Below are positions 8,266 to 16,739 of a DNA stretch of 64,000 bases, in pieces. The DNA is from Corynebacterium sp. HMSC29G08 (GTDB taxonomy: Bacteria > Actinomycetota > Actinomycetes > Mycobacteriales > Mycobacteriaceae): positions 16,451-80,450 of the forward strand of contig NZ_KV786277.1 of assembly GCF_001806875.1 (NCBI RefSeq), given 5' to 3'. The notes under the pieces were generated by a model. The model had not been told where the DNA came from and searched no databases. It saw nothing but the letters and a program-made list of their open reading frames with translations. A program made the translations under genes and the position numbers. Each line of letters opens with the position of its first letter. Position 1 is the stretch's first letter.

Positions 8266-8889
8266 CTAGTGGACATTCGGGCTTCCAAACGTCCGGAATA
8301 ATTGTTCCATCGCCTCGATCGCGAGGGTGCACATTTCTCCGGTTGTCACATGCAACTCATGGCCTCCTGCTGAGGCACCGAATCCTCCACGAGCGGTATC
8401 AATCTGGGTGTAACAGAAACCTGGGTAGCCATCCTCAGCCGCGAATGCGAAGAGTTCGGGAATGAGCTCCGAACGGTACTCGGGATACAAGAGGCCCTGG
8501 GTCTCGATCATCTCCCTGGTTGTGTTGCCATTATCAAAGGAAACAGATACCGCATGCTTTTTCTGCTCTTCGGTACTCGACACAAGACACGAGTTCAGTC
8601 CGACCATCGTCCGCCCCTCGTCTTTCACGATGACCTCCGGAAAGCCAGCCGCCGCGTATTCTTCGGGGGTGATTTCGGTGCAGGGGTTGAAGAGGGAGTC
8701 GCCAAGCGAATACGGGTCGAAGTCACCGAACTCCAGCACACCCGATTCGAAATAGAAGGCCCGCGGATCCTCCTCCGCGGCGGATTGCGAGGCAGCTACG
8801 CTGCCGATCTTCTCGGACGGCACGCATCCGCCCACTAACAACACAGCCCCCGCCAACGCCATGCTGAACGCGGTCTTCTTTATCTGCAT
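8266..8889 (-). CDS. Lipoprotein copy 3, DUF3558-like (first of the array)
   Basis: 207 aa; lipobox LLVGGC after a short signal peptide. The mature part is collinear with copies 1 and 2 (FYFESGVLEFGDFDPYS, then FNPCTEITPEEYAAAGFPEV) but with more divergent codons. It lacks about nine linker residues, so it separated earlier from the other two. GGGGG lies seven bases before the ATG. As the most upstream member it probably carries the array's promoter. No catalytic motif is visible; a binding or surface role is only a guess. Confidence 0.85.
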   Translation of the reverse strand: MQIKKTAFSMALAGAVLLVGGCVPSEKIGSVAASQSAAEEDPRAFYFESGVLEFGDFDPYSLGDSLFNPCTEITPEEYAAAGFPEVIVKDEGRTMVGLNSCLVSSTEEQKKHAVSVSFDNGNTTREMIETQGLLYPEYRSELIPELFAFAAEDGYPGFCYTQIDTARGGFGASAGGHELHVTTGEMCTLAIEAMEQLFRTFGSPNVH

Positions 8890-8957
8890 CGTGAATCCCC
8901 CCCTCGATCGCTCGTTGATAACGCCGGAACACCCCGCGTGAGGGATGCCCCAGCAAA

Positions 8958-9027
8958 GATTGCAGCTACTTACTTGCAGCTACTAGCGATAAAAACGGCA
9001 GGTAGCCGGGTGTAGGTAGCTACAAAC
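8958..9027. repeat. Long-hairpin intergenic element, copy B
   Basis: About 70 bases. The arms TTGCAGCTACTTAC...GCAGCTAC (5') and GTAGGTAGCTACAA (3') can fold into a long imperfect hairpin around an AAAAA-containing loop. The reverse complement of 21554-21624 aligns along the whole length, sharing TTGCAGCTAC, GCAGCTAC, AGCGA, AAAA and GTAGGTAGCTACAAACG. Confidence 0.7.
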
Positions 9028-9029
9028 GG

Positions 9030-9100
9030 CCAAAGGACAGCTGTGGGACCGCCACGGTACCGCCAAAGGACAGCCACGGTACCGCCAAAGGGCGGCTGAA
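9030..9100. repeat. 22-bp direct repeats before rpiB
   Basis: ACGGTACCGCCAAAGGACAGCC is followed at once by a second copy, ACGGTACCGCCAAAGGGCGGCT. A third degenerate copy (GGCCAAAGGACAGCTG) lies just upstream. Non-coding; it sits downstream of the rpiB stop and may extend the 3' untranslated region. Confidence 0.7.
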
Positions 9101-9113
9101 AGCAGCAACGCCC

Positions 9114-9587
9114 TTAGACACCCGGGACCTCCGGCGCCACACCGGTCTTCTCGTACTCGGCAAGGATGTCGATACGGCGCTGGTGGCGCTCCTCTTCGCT
9201 CCACGGCTGGGTCACAAAAGCGTCCACAATGGCCAGCGCCTCTTCCTCGGTGTGCATGCGGCCGCCAATGCCGATGAGCTGGGCATTGTTGTGTTCTCGG
9301 GCCAGTTTGGCGGTCTCAACACTCCACGCCAAGGCGCAGCGCGCACCCTTGACCTTGTTCGCGGCGATCTGCTCACCGTTGCCGGAACCGCCAAGCACAA
9401 TGCCCAGGGAACCCGGGTCAGCTACCACGGCCTCGGCCGCGGCGATGCAAAACGCCGGGTAGTCATCAGCGGCGTCGTACTCGTGGGCGCCGCAGTCGGT
9501 CACCTCGTGGCCCTGGGCCTCAAGGTGGGCTTTGATCTGGTTCTTTCGCTCGAATCCGGCGTGGTCTGCTCCAAGGTAAATACGCAT
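9114..9587 (-). CDS. rpiB: Ribose-5-phosphate isomerase B
   Basis: 157 aa. Interconverts ribose-5-phosphate and ribulose-5-phosphate in the pentose phosphate pathway. Start MRIYLGADHAG at 9587 is chosen because GADHAG near the N-terminus is diagnostic, and the longer upstream extension is not conserved-looking. SGNGEQIAANK carries the Glu used as the catalytic base in the mycobacterial RpiB subtype rather than the Cys of E. coli. Neighbours (DsbA-like gene, pepN) match Rv2465c-Rv2467. Confidence 0.95.
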   Translation of the reverse strand: MRIYLGADHAGFERKNQIKAHLEAQGHEVTDCGAHEYDAADDYPAFCIAAAEAVVADPGSLGIVLGGSGNGEQIAANKVKGARCALAWSVETAKLAREHNNAQLIGIGGRMHTEEEALAIVDAFVTQPWSEEERHQRRIDILAEYEKTGVAPEVPGV

Positions 9588-9664
9588 GCCCACAAGCGTA
9601 CCCCGGACCCCCACCGGCCCCCACCAAACCAGCCCCAAAACCAGCGTCAGATCAGACCCAAAAA

Positions 9665-10288
9665 CTAGCGCACCTGCGGGTTCTCGGTGCGGGAGCGCTT
9701 CATCTCAAAGAAATACGGGAACTTCGCCAGGCCAACGGCGTGGTCGAACATCTCGCCTGCGTCCTCGCCGGTGGGTACGCGGGTGATAACGGGGCCGAAG
9801 AAGGCGGTGTCGCCAAACTTGAGTACCGGGGTGCCCACCTCGTCACCAACGGCGTCCATCGCCTGCTGGTGGTAGCCGCGCAGCAGCGCATCGTCACCGT
9901 CAACGTTGGCTACCTCAGCAAATTCCTCAGGCAGACCAACCTCTGCAAGGGCTGCGCGGATGATTTCGTCGTACGCACCGTAGCCCTGCTTGTGGTCCTG
10001 GCCTTCCGCGTGAATCTTGGTGCCCATCGCCGTGTAGAGTGCGTCAACCATCTCTGGTTTTTCAGATTTCACCTTGGCAAAGACACGCGCGGGCCCCCAG
10101 TTCGCTTTCATGGCTTCTTTGTAGGCTTCGGGGAGGTGGTCGCGGCCGTCGTTAAGAACTGCGAGCGACATCGGCACCCACTCCACCTCAACCTCACGGA
10201 CCTTTTCCACTTCCTTCATCCAGCGGGAGGTCAACCAGGCGAAAGGGCAAGAGACATCGAAATAGAAGGTTACTTTTCTGAGGCTCAT
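9665..10288 (-). CDS. DsbA-family thioredoxin-fold protein (Rv2466c-like)
   Basis: 207 aa. Homologue by position and fold of Rv2466c, the mycothiol-dependent oxidoreductase/nitroreductase. Thioredoxin fold with an inserted helical domain; start MSLRKVTFYFDVSCPF at 10288. The active site reads CPFA (residues 15-18), so the N-terminal Cys is kept but the second Cys of the CPWC site in Rv2466c is Ala. A monothiol mechanism with mycothiol is therefore likely. No signal peptide, so cytoplasmic. Divergent from pepN with 37 bases between starts. Confidence 0.88.
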   Translation of the reverse strand: MSLRKVTFYFDVSCPFAWLTSRWMKEVEKVREVEVEWVPMSLAVLNDGRDHLPEAYKEAMKANWGPARVFAKVKSEKPEMVDALYTAMGTKIHAEGQDHKQGYGAYDEIIRAALAEVGLPEEFAEVANVDGDDALLRGYHQQAMDAVGDEVGTPVLKFGDTAFFGPVITRVPTGEDAGEMFDHAVGLAKFPYFFEMKRSRTENPQVR

Positions 10289-10325
10289 GCGGCCCACTGT
10301 AGCGATATTCAGTAGCGTGGCGCCT

Positions 10326-12746
10326 ATGAAAACGAATCTGACGCGCGATGATGCGCAAACACGAAAATCGCTGATTGACAATGTCCACTACGACATCCAC
10401 GTGGATGTGACTGGCAAGGAGCAGTTCACTTCCCGCACTGTGGTCACGTTTGACTCCAAGGCAGGTCAGACCCATTTTGACCTGGTTGCTGATGAGTTTG
10501 CAGCAACCCTGGACGGCACCCCCACCAACGGAAATGAGCTTGTGCTTGCCAGCGGCGCACACGAGCTCACTGTCAACGCCACCATCACTTACAACCGCAC
10601 CGGTGAGGGTCTGCACAAGTTCACCGACCCGGTGGATGGCAAGGACTACCTCTACACCCAGTTTGAGCCAGCGATGGCGATGAAAGTGTTCGCTGGTTTT
10701 GACCAGCCGGATTTGAAGGCAACCTACGACATTGCGGTCACCGCACCTGATGCGTACACGGTGGTGCTCAACGAGACGGTAGAAGTCACCAACAACGGCA
10801 ACGGCACCAAGACGTGGACCACCAAGATTGATTACCCGCTGTCTACCTACCTCATTGCGATTGTGGCCGGCGAGTATGAGCGCGTCACGGACACCTACAC
10901 ATGCACCGGCGACAACGGTGGCAAGCGCACGATCGAGCTTGGCTTGTACGCGCGTGCCAGCCTGATCCCGCACATGGATTCGGAGCGTCTATTTACGCAG
11001 ACCAAGGCAGGGTTTGATTTCTACCATGCCAACTTCGGCCGCACGTATCCGTTTGGTGACAAGTACGACCAGATCTTCTGCCCGGAGTACAACATGGGCG
11101 CCATGGAGCACGTGGGTGCCGTGACGTACCGCGATGAGTACATTTTCACCTCTGAGCCCACACCGTACCGCCTTGAGCGTCGTAACGACACGATCCTGCA
11201 TGAGATGGCGCACATGTGGTTCGGCGATTTGGTGACCATGCAGTGGTGGGATGACCTGTGGCTCAATGAGTCCTTCGCTACCTGGTCCGCCGCCACCGCG
11301 CAGACCGGCATCGGCGAATACCCAGAGGCGTGGACCACGTTTGCCGCTGTGGAGAAGGCATGGGCGTACCAGCAGGATCAGCTGCCCACCACGCACCCGA
11401 TTGCCGCAGACGCCCCGGATATTGAGACTGCGGAGCAGAACTTTGACGGCATCACCTACGCCAAGGGGGCTTCCGTGTTGAAGCAGCTGCAGGCGTATGT
11501 GGGCTATGAGGAGTTTTTCGCGGGTGTGCGTACGCACTTTGATAACCACGCGTTTGCTAACGCCACTTTCGATGACCTGCTTGGGGCGCTTGAGCAGGCC
11601 TCGGGCCGCGACTTGTCCGACTGGGCTGACGCGTGGCTGCGCACCACGGGCGTGTCCACCCTGCGTGCAGATACTTCCGATGGGTTTGCGGTGGTGCAGG
11701 AGTCTGATGTGTTGCGCCCGCACCGCGTTCGCGTGGGGCTTTACTCGCTTGTCGACGGCTGCGTCAAACGCACCCACCAAGTAGAAACCGACATCCACGG
11801 TGAGCGCACCGAGATCCCAGAGCTGGCGGGCGTGGAACACGACCTTGCGCTGGTGAACGATGAGGACCTGACCTACTGCAAGATGCGTCTGAGCGAGGAG
11901 CACACCCGCTTCGTGCTTGAGCACCTGGGTGAGATTGAGGATTCGCTGGCGCGCACCTTGGTGTGGTCGTCGCTGTGGGAGGCCACCCGCGACGGTGTCC
12001 TGCCGGCTCGTGAGTTTGTGCGCCTGGTGGCCCGGTTTGCGCCTGCGGAAACGCACCCAAGTGTGCAGGAGCGCCTGTTTGCACAGGGTACCGCGGCAGT
12101 GCGCGGGTTTGTGGACCCATCCTGGCAGGCCGAGGGCTTTGACCTGCTCAACAACGCTTTCCGTGGTGCTGAGCCGCTCGCAATCTCGGATCGTGCTCTG
12201 GCGCGTTTGCAGCCCAACGATGAGACAGTGGCGTACTTCAAGCGCCTGCTGGAGACCTCTGAGAACCAGGAGGTGCGTTGGCTTGCTATCACCACCCTGG
12301 TTGCGGCTGGCCAGTTGCCGGCGTCGGCTGCTGACCAGGAGCGCGACGACTCCTCCGAGGGTGCGATCTCTCGCCTGCGCGTGCGCGCGGTTGCTGACAA
12401 GGCGTGGGCGTGGAAGAAGCTTGTGGAAGAGGACCTGACCAACCTTGAGGCCCGCTATCTCATGGACGGTCTCACCTTCACCGACGAAGGTTTGGAAGGT
12501 TTGGCAGAGGACTACTTTCGCATTGCCCCTGGCCTATGGGACCGCCTGACCAATGAGATGGCGCAGCGCACCCTTGAGGGCATGTACCCGGGTTGGGCTG
12601 TGGATCAGGCAAGCGTGGATAAGGCCGATGCCCTGCTTAATGATCCACATGTGCCCTCCGGCCTGAAGCGCGTTGTGGCCGAAGGCCAGGATCGCACGGC
12701 GCGTAAGCTGCGCAACCGCACGGTGGACGCTGAAGCTAATAAGTAG
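10326..12746 (+). CDS. pepN: Aminopeptidase N, M1 family zinc metallopeptidase
   Basis: 806 aa. Releases N-terminal residues from peptides in the cytoplasm. The zinc motif HEMAHMW followed 18 residues later by E in NESFA gives the HExxH-E ligands. The exopeptidase motif reads GAMEH rather than the canonical GAMEN. The C-terminal ERAP1-like helical domain is complete. ATG at 10326 is chosen over the earlier in-frame ATG because TAGCGTGGCG just upstream leaves no ribosome site for it and the protein then starts MKTNLTRDDAQ. Conserved next to the Rv2466c homologue. Converges on metB. Confidence 0.94.
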   Translation: MKTNLTRDDAQTRKSLIDNVHYDIHVDVTGKEQFTSRTVVTFDSKAGQTHFDLVADEFAATLDGTPTNGNELVLASGAHELTVNATITYNRTGEGLHKFTDPVDGKDYLYTQFEPAMAMKVFAGFDQPDLKATYDIAVTAPDAYTVVLNETVEVTNNGNGTKTWTTKIDYPLSTYLIAIVAGEYERVTDTYTCTGDNGGKRTIELGLYARASLIPHMDSERLFTQTKAGFDFYHANFGRTYPFGDKYDQIFCPEYNMGAMEHVGAVTYRDEYIFTSEPTPYRLERRNDTILHEMAHMWFGDLVTMQWWDDLWLNESFATWSAATAQTGIGEYPEAWTTFAAVEKAWAYQQDQLPTTHPIAADAPDIETAEQNFDGITYAKGASVLKQLQAYVGYEEFFAGVRTHFDNHAFANATFDDLLGALEQASGRDLSDWADAWLRTTGVSTLRADTSDGFAVVQESDVLRPHRVRVGLYSLVDGCVKRTHQVETDIHGERTEIPELAGVEHDLALVNDEDLTYCKMRLSEEHTRFVLEHLGEIEDSLARTLVWSSLWEATRDGVLPAREFVRLVARFAPAETHPSVQERLFAQGTAAVRGFVDPSWQAEGFDLLNNAFRGAEPLAISDRALARLQPNDETVAYFKRLLETSENQEVRWLAITTLVAAGQLPASAADQERDDSSEGAISRLRVRAVADKAWAWKKLVEEDLTNLEARYLMDGLTFTDEGLEGLAEDYFRIAPGLWDRLTNEMAQRTLEGMYPGWAVDQASVDKADALLNDPHVPSGLKRVVAEGQDRTARKLRNRTVDAEANK

Positions 12747-12790
12747 TTAGCCGGCATTGACCGCGCGCAACTTTGCGGCATCCGGCCGGA

Positions 12791-12825
12791 TGGCGATGAG
12801 GCTGAATTCTGTTAGATCATCGCCA
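12791..12825. terminator. Hairpin between convergent pepN and metB
   Basis: Perfect 9-base arms TGGCGATGA (12791-12799) and TCATCGCCA (12817-12825) with a 17-base loop. There is no T tract on either side, so termination is only probable. The rest of the 171-base gap shows nothing else. Confidence 0.4.
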
Positions 12826-12917
12826 AGCCTCTTGGGATATAAATCTCGCTGCAGACTTAAAGGTGCTTACAGAATCCCCAGCAATCAACGTAGAATGCGC
12901 TTCCCCGCAGCCTTCGC

Positions 12918-14078
12918 TTAAAGCTGTGAAAACGCCTGCTCAAGGTCTGCAATCAGGTCCGCTTCATCCTCAATGCCAACAGAGATACGCACCAGCTCGC
13001 CGGGCACTTCAAGCGCAGACCCAGCTACGGATACATGGGTCATGGTTGCCGGGTGCTCAAGCAAGCTCTCCACCCCGCCGAGCGATTCCGCAAGGCAGAA
13101 CAGCTGAGTGGATAAACAGAATTTCTTGGCTTGCTCTTCAGTTTGAAATAGCACGGAAACCATGCCGCCGAAACGACGCATCTGCTTCTTCGCCACCTCG
13201 TGGCCAGGGTGGGATTCGAGACCCGGGTAACACACGCGGGCAACTTCCTCACGCCCCTCAAGGTATTTAGCCACGGCCTCGGCATTGTCGCAGTGACGTT
13301 CCATGCGTACCGGCAGCGTCTTCAAGCCGCGGCCCGTGAGGTACGTATCAAACGGCGATGGGATCGCGCCCACCCAGCCGAAGAAGAACCGCAGCTGCTC
13401 CTCAAAGCCCTCAATCAGGTCATCTTTGCCACAAACCACACCGCCGATGACGTCGGAGTGGCCGCCGATGTACTTGGTGGTGGAGTGCAAAACCACGTCC
13501 GCGCCGAACTCGAACGGACGCTGCAGGTACGGCGAGGCGAACGTGTTATCCACCACCAGCGCAGCATCACCTTTCACCTTGGCCACCGCCTCAATGTCCA
13601 CGATGGACAGCAGCGGGTTCGTCGGGGTTTCCACCCAGATCACCTTGGTGTTGTCCTGTACCGCCGCGCCGACCTCTTCGGCGTTGGTCATGTCCACCAC
13701 GGTATTTTCCACACCCCAGAGGGAAAACACCTGCTGGATCAGACGGTAAGTGCCGCCATAGGCGTCATTGGACACCACGATGTGGTCGCCGGGCTTCAGC
13801 AGCGTACGAAGGACCACGTCCACCGTGGCCATGCCGGATGCAAACGCGACAGCGAAGTCAGCACCCTCAAGGGCTGCAACGGACTTCTCCAGCGTGGTGA
13901 TTGTTGGGTTGCCAACGCGGGTGTATTCGTAGCCGCCACGCAGTTCCGCTAGACCGTTCTGTGCAAACGTGGTGGAAGCGTAAATAGGCGTGTTGATGGA
14001 CCCATAGAGGCTATCTGGTTCGTAACCTGCGTGAATCGCTGCAGTCGACGGGCCTGGATTGCTCGTGTTGGTAGACAT
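12918..14078 (-). CDS. metB: Cystathionine gamma-synthase
   Basis: 386 aa, PLP-dependent Cys/Met metabolism family. Makes cystathionine from an activated homoserine ester and cysteine in methionine synthesis. The PLP-lysine motif HSTTKYIGGHSD is present, as are YEYTRVGNPT near the N-terminus and ESLGGVESLLEHPATMTH near the C-terminus. It closely resembles C. glutamicum MetB along its length. Start MSTNTSNPG at 14078; an ATG at 14096 is also possible. A candidate McbR operator lies just upstream, as expected for this regulon. Confidence 0.94.
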   Translation of the reverse strand: MSTNTSNPGPSTAAIHAGYEPDSLYGSINTPIYASTTFAQNGLAELRGGYEYTRVGNPTITTLEKSVAALEGADFAVAFASGMATVDVVLRTLLKPGDHIVVSNDAYGGTYRLIQQVFSLWGVENTVVDMTNAEEVGAAVQDNTKVIWVETPTNPLLSIVDIEAVAKVKGDAALVVDNTFASPYLQRPFEFGADVVLHSTTKYIGGHSDVIGGVVCGKDDLIEGFEEQLRFFFGWVGAIPSPFDTYLTGRGLKTLPVRMERHCDNAEAVAKYLEGREEVARVCYPGLESHPGHEVAKKQMRRFGGMVSVLFQTEEQAKKFCLSTQLFCLAESLGGVESLLEHPATMTHVSVAGSALEVPGELVRISVGIEDEADLIADLEQAFSQL

Positions 14079-14100
14079 GCCAAGCATCGTAGCCATTATC

Positions 14101-14116
14101 TAGACCAAGCTGTTCA
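14101..14116 (-). promoter_or_regulatory. Candidate McbR operator upstream of metB
   Basis: TAGACCAAGCTGTTCA matches 8 of 10 defined bases of the McbR palindrome TAGAC-N6-GTCTA recalled from C. glutamicum. It is 22 bases from the metB start at 14078. McbR represses metB there in response to S-adenosylhomocysteine. It is also about 57 bases from the divergent mscS start. Confidence 0.4.
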
Positions 14117-14172
14117 TTATCGACGATTTATATGCACGCTCCCCTTCCCCACTCGCGTAGACTGTGGCTCTG

Positions 14173-15159
14173 ATGAATACCACCTACATTTTGGCAGCTG
14201 CGCAAAACCTCGAAGAAGCAGTAGAAGGGGTCTCCACGTGGTGGAAGGATCCCGATACACGTGAGCTGGTCCTCGAACGGCCGTTAAAAATCGTGCTGAT
14301 CTTGGTCATAGCGCTCATCCTTGACAGGGTTGCCGCACACCTCATCCGCCGCGCCACGCACGCCCGCATGAAAAACCCTGGCCTTTTGCGCTCACGCGAA
14401 ATCCCCGACACTCCGCAGGACCGCGCACAGGAAAGCCGGCGCCGGCAACGCCTGCAGACCTTGTCCAACGTTGCCCGTTCAGTGGCCGCCATTGTGGTGT
14501 GGACGTGGGCGTTGCTCGCCGTGCTTGACCAGCTTGGCGTGAACGTGGCACCTTTGATCGCTTCTGCCGGCATTGTAGGCGTGGCCATTGGTTTCGGCGC
14601 ACAATCCCTTGTTAAAGACTTTTTCTCCGGCATGTTCATCCTGCTGGAGAACCAGTACGGGGTTGGAGACACCATTCAGGTTGATGACATTGTTGGTGAC
14701 GTTGAGGAGATGACCCTTCGCGTTACCACTATCCGCGACATGGACGGCGCACTGTGGCATGTCCGTAACGGTGACATTGACCGCGTTGGCAACCACTCCG
14801 TCCTGTATTCGGTTGCGCGGTTGCAGATCCCGGTTTCAGTCATGGCAGACCCGGATGAGGCCGCCGCAATCATTGAGCGCTCTGCACAGGCAGCCAGCCA
14901 GGATCCGGAGATCCGCGACCAGGTTATGAGCCCGCCATCCATGCTTGGTCCCTCGGAGTTCAACCCCACGTACGCGTCTTTCCGCGTTACCTTAAAGACG
15001 ATGCCCGGCCAGCAGTGGTCCGTCGCCCGTTTCATCAACCACCGCGTGTTGAAAGACCTGCACGATGCTGGCATCGTGCTCGCCCCAATGGATTCGGTAC
15101 TCGTTGGTTTTGGAAATTCAGACACAGACACAGACACAGCTGCAACGAAAGGAGATTGA
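14173..15159 (+). CDS. MscS-family mechanosensitive ion channel
   Basis: 328 aa. Membrane channel that opens on hypo-osmotic tension. Hydrophobic segments lie at about 40-60 (IVLILVIALILDRVAAHLI) and 105-150. The second includes the pore-lining helix, with GVAIGFGAQSLVKDFFSGMFILLENQYGVGD, the MscS signature. The C-terminal cytoplasmic beta/alpha domain follows. It is shorter than the 533-aa glutamate-exporting MscCG of C. glutamicum and has no fourth C-terminal membrane helix, so it is probably a plain MscS paralogue. TAGACT nine bases before the ATG suggests a leaderless start; an in-frame GTG at 14164 is less likely. One base separates it from glbO. Confidence 0.9.
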   Translation: MNTTYILAAAQNLEEAVEGVSTWWKDPDTRELVLERPLKIVLILVIALILDRVAAHLIRRATHARMKNPGLLRSREIPDTPQDRAQESRRRQRLQTLSNVARSVAAIVVWTWALLAVLDQLGVNVAPLIASAGIVGVAIGFGAQSLVKDFFSGMFILLENQYGVGDTIQVDDIVGDVEEMTLRVTTIRDMDGALWHVRNGDIDRVGNHSVLYSVARLQIPVSVMADPDEAAAIIERSAQAASQDPEIRDQVMSPPSMLGPSEFNPTYASFRVTLKTMPGQQWSVARFINHRVLKDLHDAGIVLAPMDSVLVGFGNSDTDTDTAATKGD

Positions 15160-15160
15160 G

Positions 15161-15592
15161 GTGGAGATCACCCCAATGCCACCGCGCGATGACCAGGAGC
15201 GCACCCTGTACGAGGACGTCGGTGGCACCGAGTTTTTCACCCGCCTAGTCAAAGGCTTCTATACCCAGGTCAAAACCGATGATCTGATCGGGCCCATGTA
15301 CCCGGAGGGTGATTTCGACGGTGCCGAGGACCGCCTCCGCTGGTTCCTCGAACAGTACTGGGGCGGGCCTCGCACGTTCCAAGAAAAGCGTGGCAACCCG
15401 ATGCTTCGCCGCCGCCACTTCCCCTTCAAAATTGGCATGGCTGAGGCAGAGCGTTGGCTAGAACTCATGGGGCGCTCATTGGAGCAATTTACTGACGACG
15501 AGCTTTCGCCCCACCACCGCCACCAACTTTGGAACCACATGCAGCGCGTGGCGTACATGATGATTAACCAGGAGCCGGGTAGCCCCGCCTAA
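15161..15592 (+). CDS. glbO: Group II truncated haemoglobin (trHbO)
   Basis: 143 aa haem protein binding O2 and NO. GTG start at 15161 is set by AAAGGAG six bases before it, inside the end of the channel gene. Family landmarks: FYTQV with the B10 Tyr, QYWGGP with the group-II-specific G8 Trp, and RHFPFKIG containing the proximal His. In M. tuberculosis glbO (Rv2470) occupies the same genomic neighbourhood. Translational coupling to the MscS gene is likely. Confidence 0.94.
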   Translation: MEITPMPPRDDQERTLYEDVGGTEFFTRLVKGFYTQVKTDDLIGPMYPEGDFDGAEDRLRWFLEQYWGGPRTFQEKRGNPMLRRRHFPFKIGMAEAERWLELMGRSLEQFTDDELSPHHRHQLWNHMQRVAYMMINQEPGSPA

Positions 15593-15616
15593 TTACAACG
15601 GACAACGGCTTGACTT

Positions 15617-16261
15617 TTAGAAAAGCAATCCCAGACCCGCGTTTCTAAACACGGATCCGTACGGGGCATCTAGGCGCACCCACCTACCGGCGCTGGCTAC
15701 GCGCAAGTGGCGTGGGATGTTTGCCGGCGCCTCAAAGCCCGGGATTAGGCCCAAGGCCGTGCACGTAAAGATCATGCGCATGGGCACCTCGACAGGGGTT
15801 TCCGCAGTGGCGTTTGAGGTGATCACAATGGCGTCTAAAAGCGAGCGCGGCGGCCCTGCCGGTCCGGAGAATTGTTTGGCAAGGCGTTTGCCTTCGTCTG
15901 CGAGTTGGCGTGCGGTGCTGACCGGCACTTCGTCGCAAAGCTGGAAGCCCTCTACCGGCGGCAGGGCACCTGGCCAGGAGGCATCCTGCGGGCGACCAAT
16001 GCTAAGCGTCGTCACGGTCTGCTCGGCGAGTGCTTCCAAAAACTCCGCGGCCGAAACAGCCGCACCGTCACGCGAAACCTCGCCCGCGACGCGCCTGGCC
16101 ACAATGCAATCAAACGGCGTGGTCACAAACACGTTCAGAGCGTCGCCCACCTTTTGGAAGCGAGCAAGCGCATGCGGATCTAGTGCTACTGCGCGCTGGA
16201 GCAGCGCTCGCACGCCGCCAAGGCCTTGGCCGCCGTGCGTGCTAAAGGAAATCACAGACAC
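15617..16261 (-). CDS. Conserved actinobacterial hypothetical protein (Rv2474c-like position)
   Basis: 214 aa of unknown function. No membrane segment or known motif. It contains a conserved-looking block FVTTPFDCIVARRVAG and ends in GSVFRNAGLGLLF. It sits directly downstream (11 bases) of the thioesterase gene and convergent with glbO, the place Rv2474c takes in M. tuberculosis, and is probably co-transcribed with the thioesterase. I infer orthology from position and length only. Confidence 0.8.
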   Translation of the reverse strand: MSVISFSTHGGQGLGGVRALLQRAVALDPHALARFQKVGDALNVFVTTPFDCIVARRVAGEVSRDGAAVSAAEFLEALAEQTVTTLSIGRPQDASWPGALPPVEGFQLCDEVPVSTARQLADEGKRLAKQFSGPAGPPRSLLDAIVITSNATAETPVEVPMRMIFTCTALGLIPGFEAPANIPRHLRVASAGRWVRLDAPYGSVFRNAGLGLLF

Positions 16262-16272
16262 TGCGGCTACTT

Positions 16273-16713
16273 TTACTCCGACTCCCCCGCATCCGGTGCT
16301 GCCGTCAGCGATAGGATGCCGATCTCCTGCTTTGTAATCGAACGTGGGGTAGCAGTTGCGTCATCCACCGTCACCTGCACGCACTCCACTACACAGCAGA
16401 CCCTGCCCTGCGAGTCCTTGATCTCCTGGTGGGTAGTAAACGACGTGTTGCCCAAACGCGAAACGTGCGTTTCAATCACCGCGGTCGCCGTATTCGGCAG
16501 GATAGGACGCATGTAGTCAGCCTCCACACGCCGCACAAACACCGCAAAATCGTGGCCCCGCGAGTAGAAGTACTCACGAGCAAACGCAAGACGCGCCTCC
16601 TGAGCAATCTCCAGGTAGGCGGAGTTTGTGACGTGCCCATAGCGGTCAAAGTCCCCCCACCGCAGCGGCACTTCATACACGTGGACGTTATTTGTTACAC
16701 CCTGTTCAGACAT
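16273..16713 (-). CDS. Acyl-CoA thioesterase, 4HBT hotdog fold
   Basis: 146 aa. The N-terminal motif RWGDFDRYGHVTNSAYLEIAQEARL is the 4-hydroxybenzoyl-CoA thioesterase active-site signature, with the catalytic Asp in GDFD. It probably hydrolyses acyl-CoAs in the cytoplasm; the chain-length preference cannot be read from sequence. Counterpart of Rv2475c. Likely operon with the 15617-16261 gene. Confidence 0.9.
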   Translation of the reverse strand: MSEQGVTNNVHVYEVPLRWGDFDRYGHVTNSAYLEIAQEARLAFAREYFYSRGHDFAVFVRRVEADYMRPILPNTATAVIETHVSRLGNTSFTTHQEIKDSQGRVCCVVECVQVTVDDATATPRSITKQEIGILSLTAAPDAGESE

Positions 16714-16739
16714 GTGCTAAACCCTACCCGCCAAAGATA

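Noticed and set aside
3500..9110. Prophage or transposon insertion
   Set aside because: No integrase, transposase or tRNA-derived attachment repeat; base composition and codon use resemble the rest.
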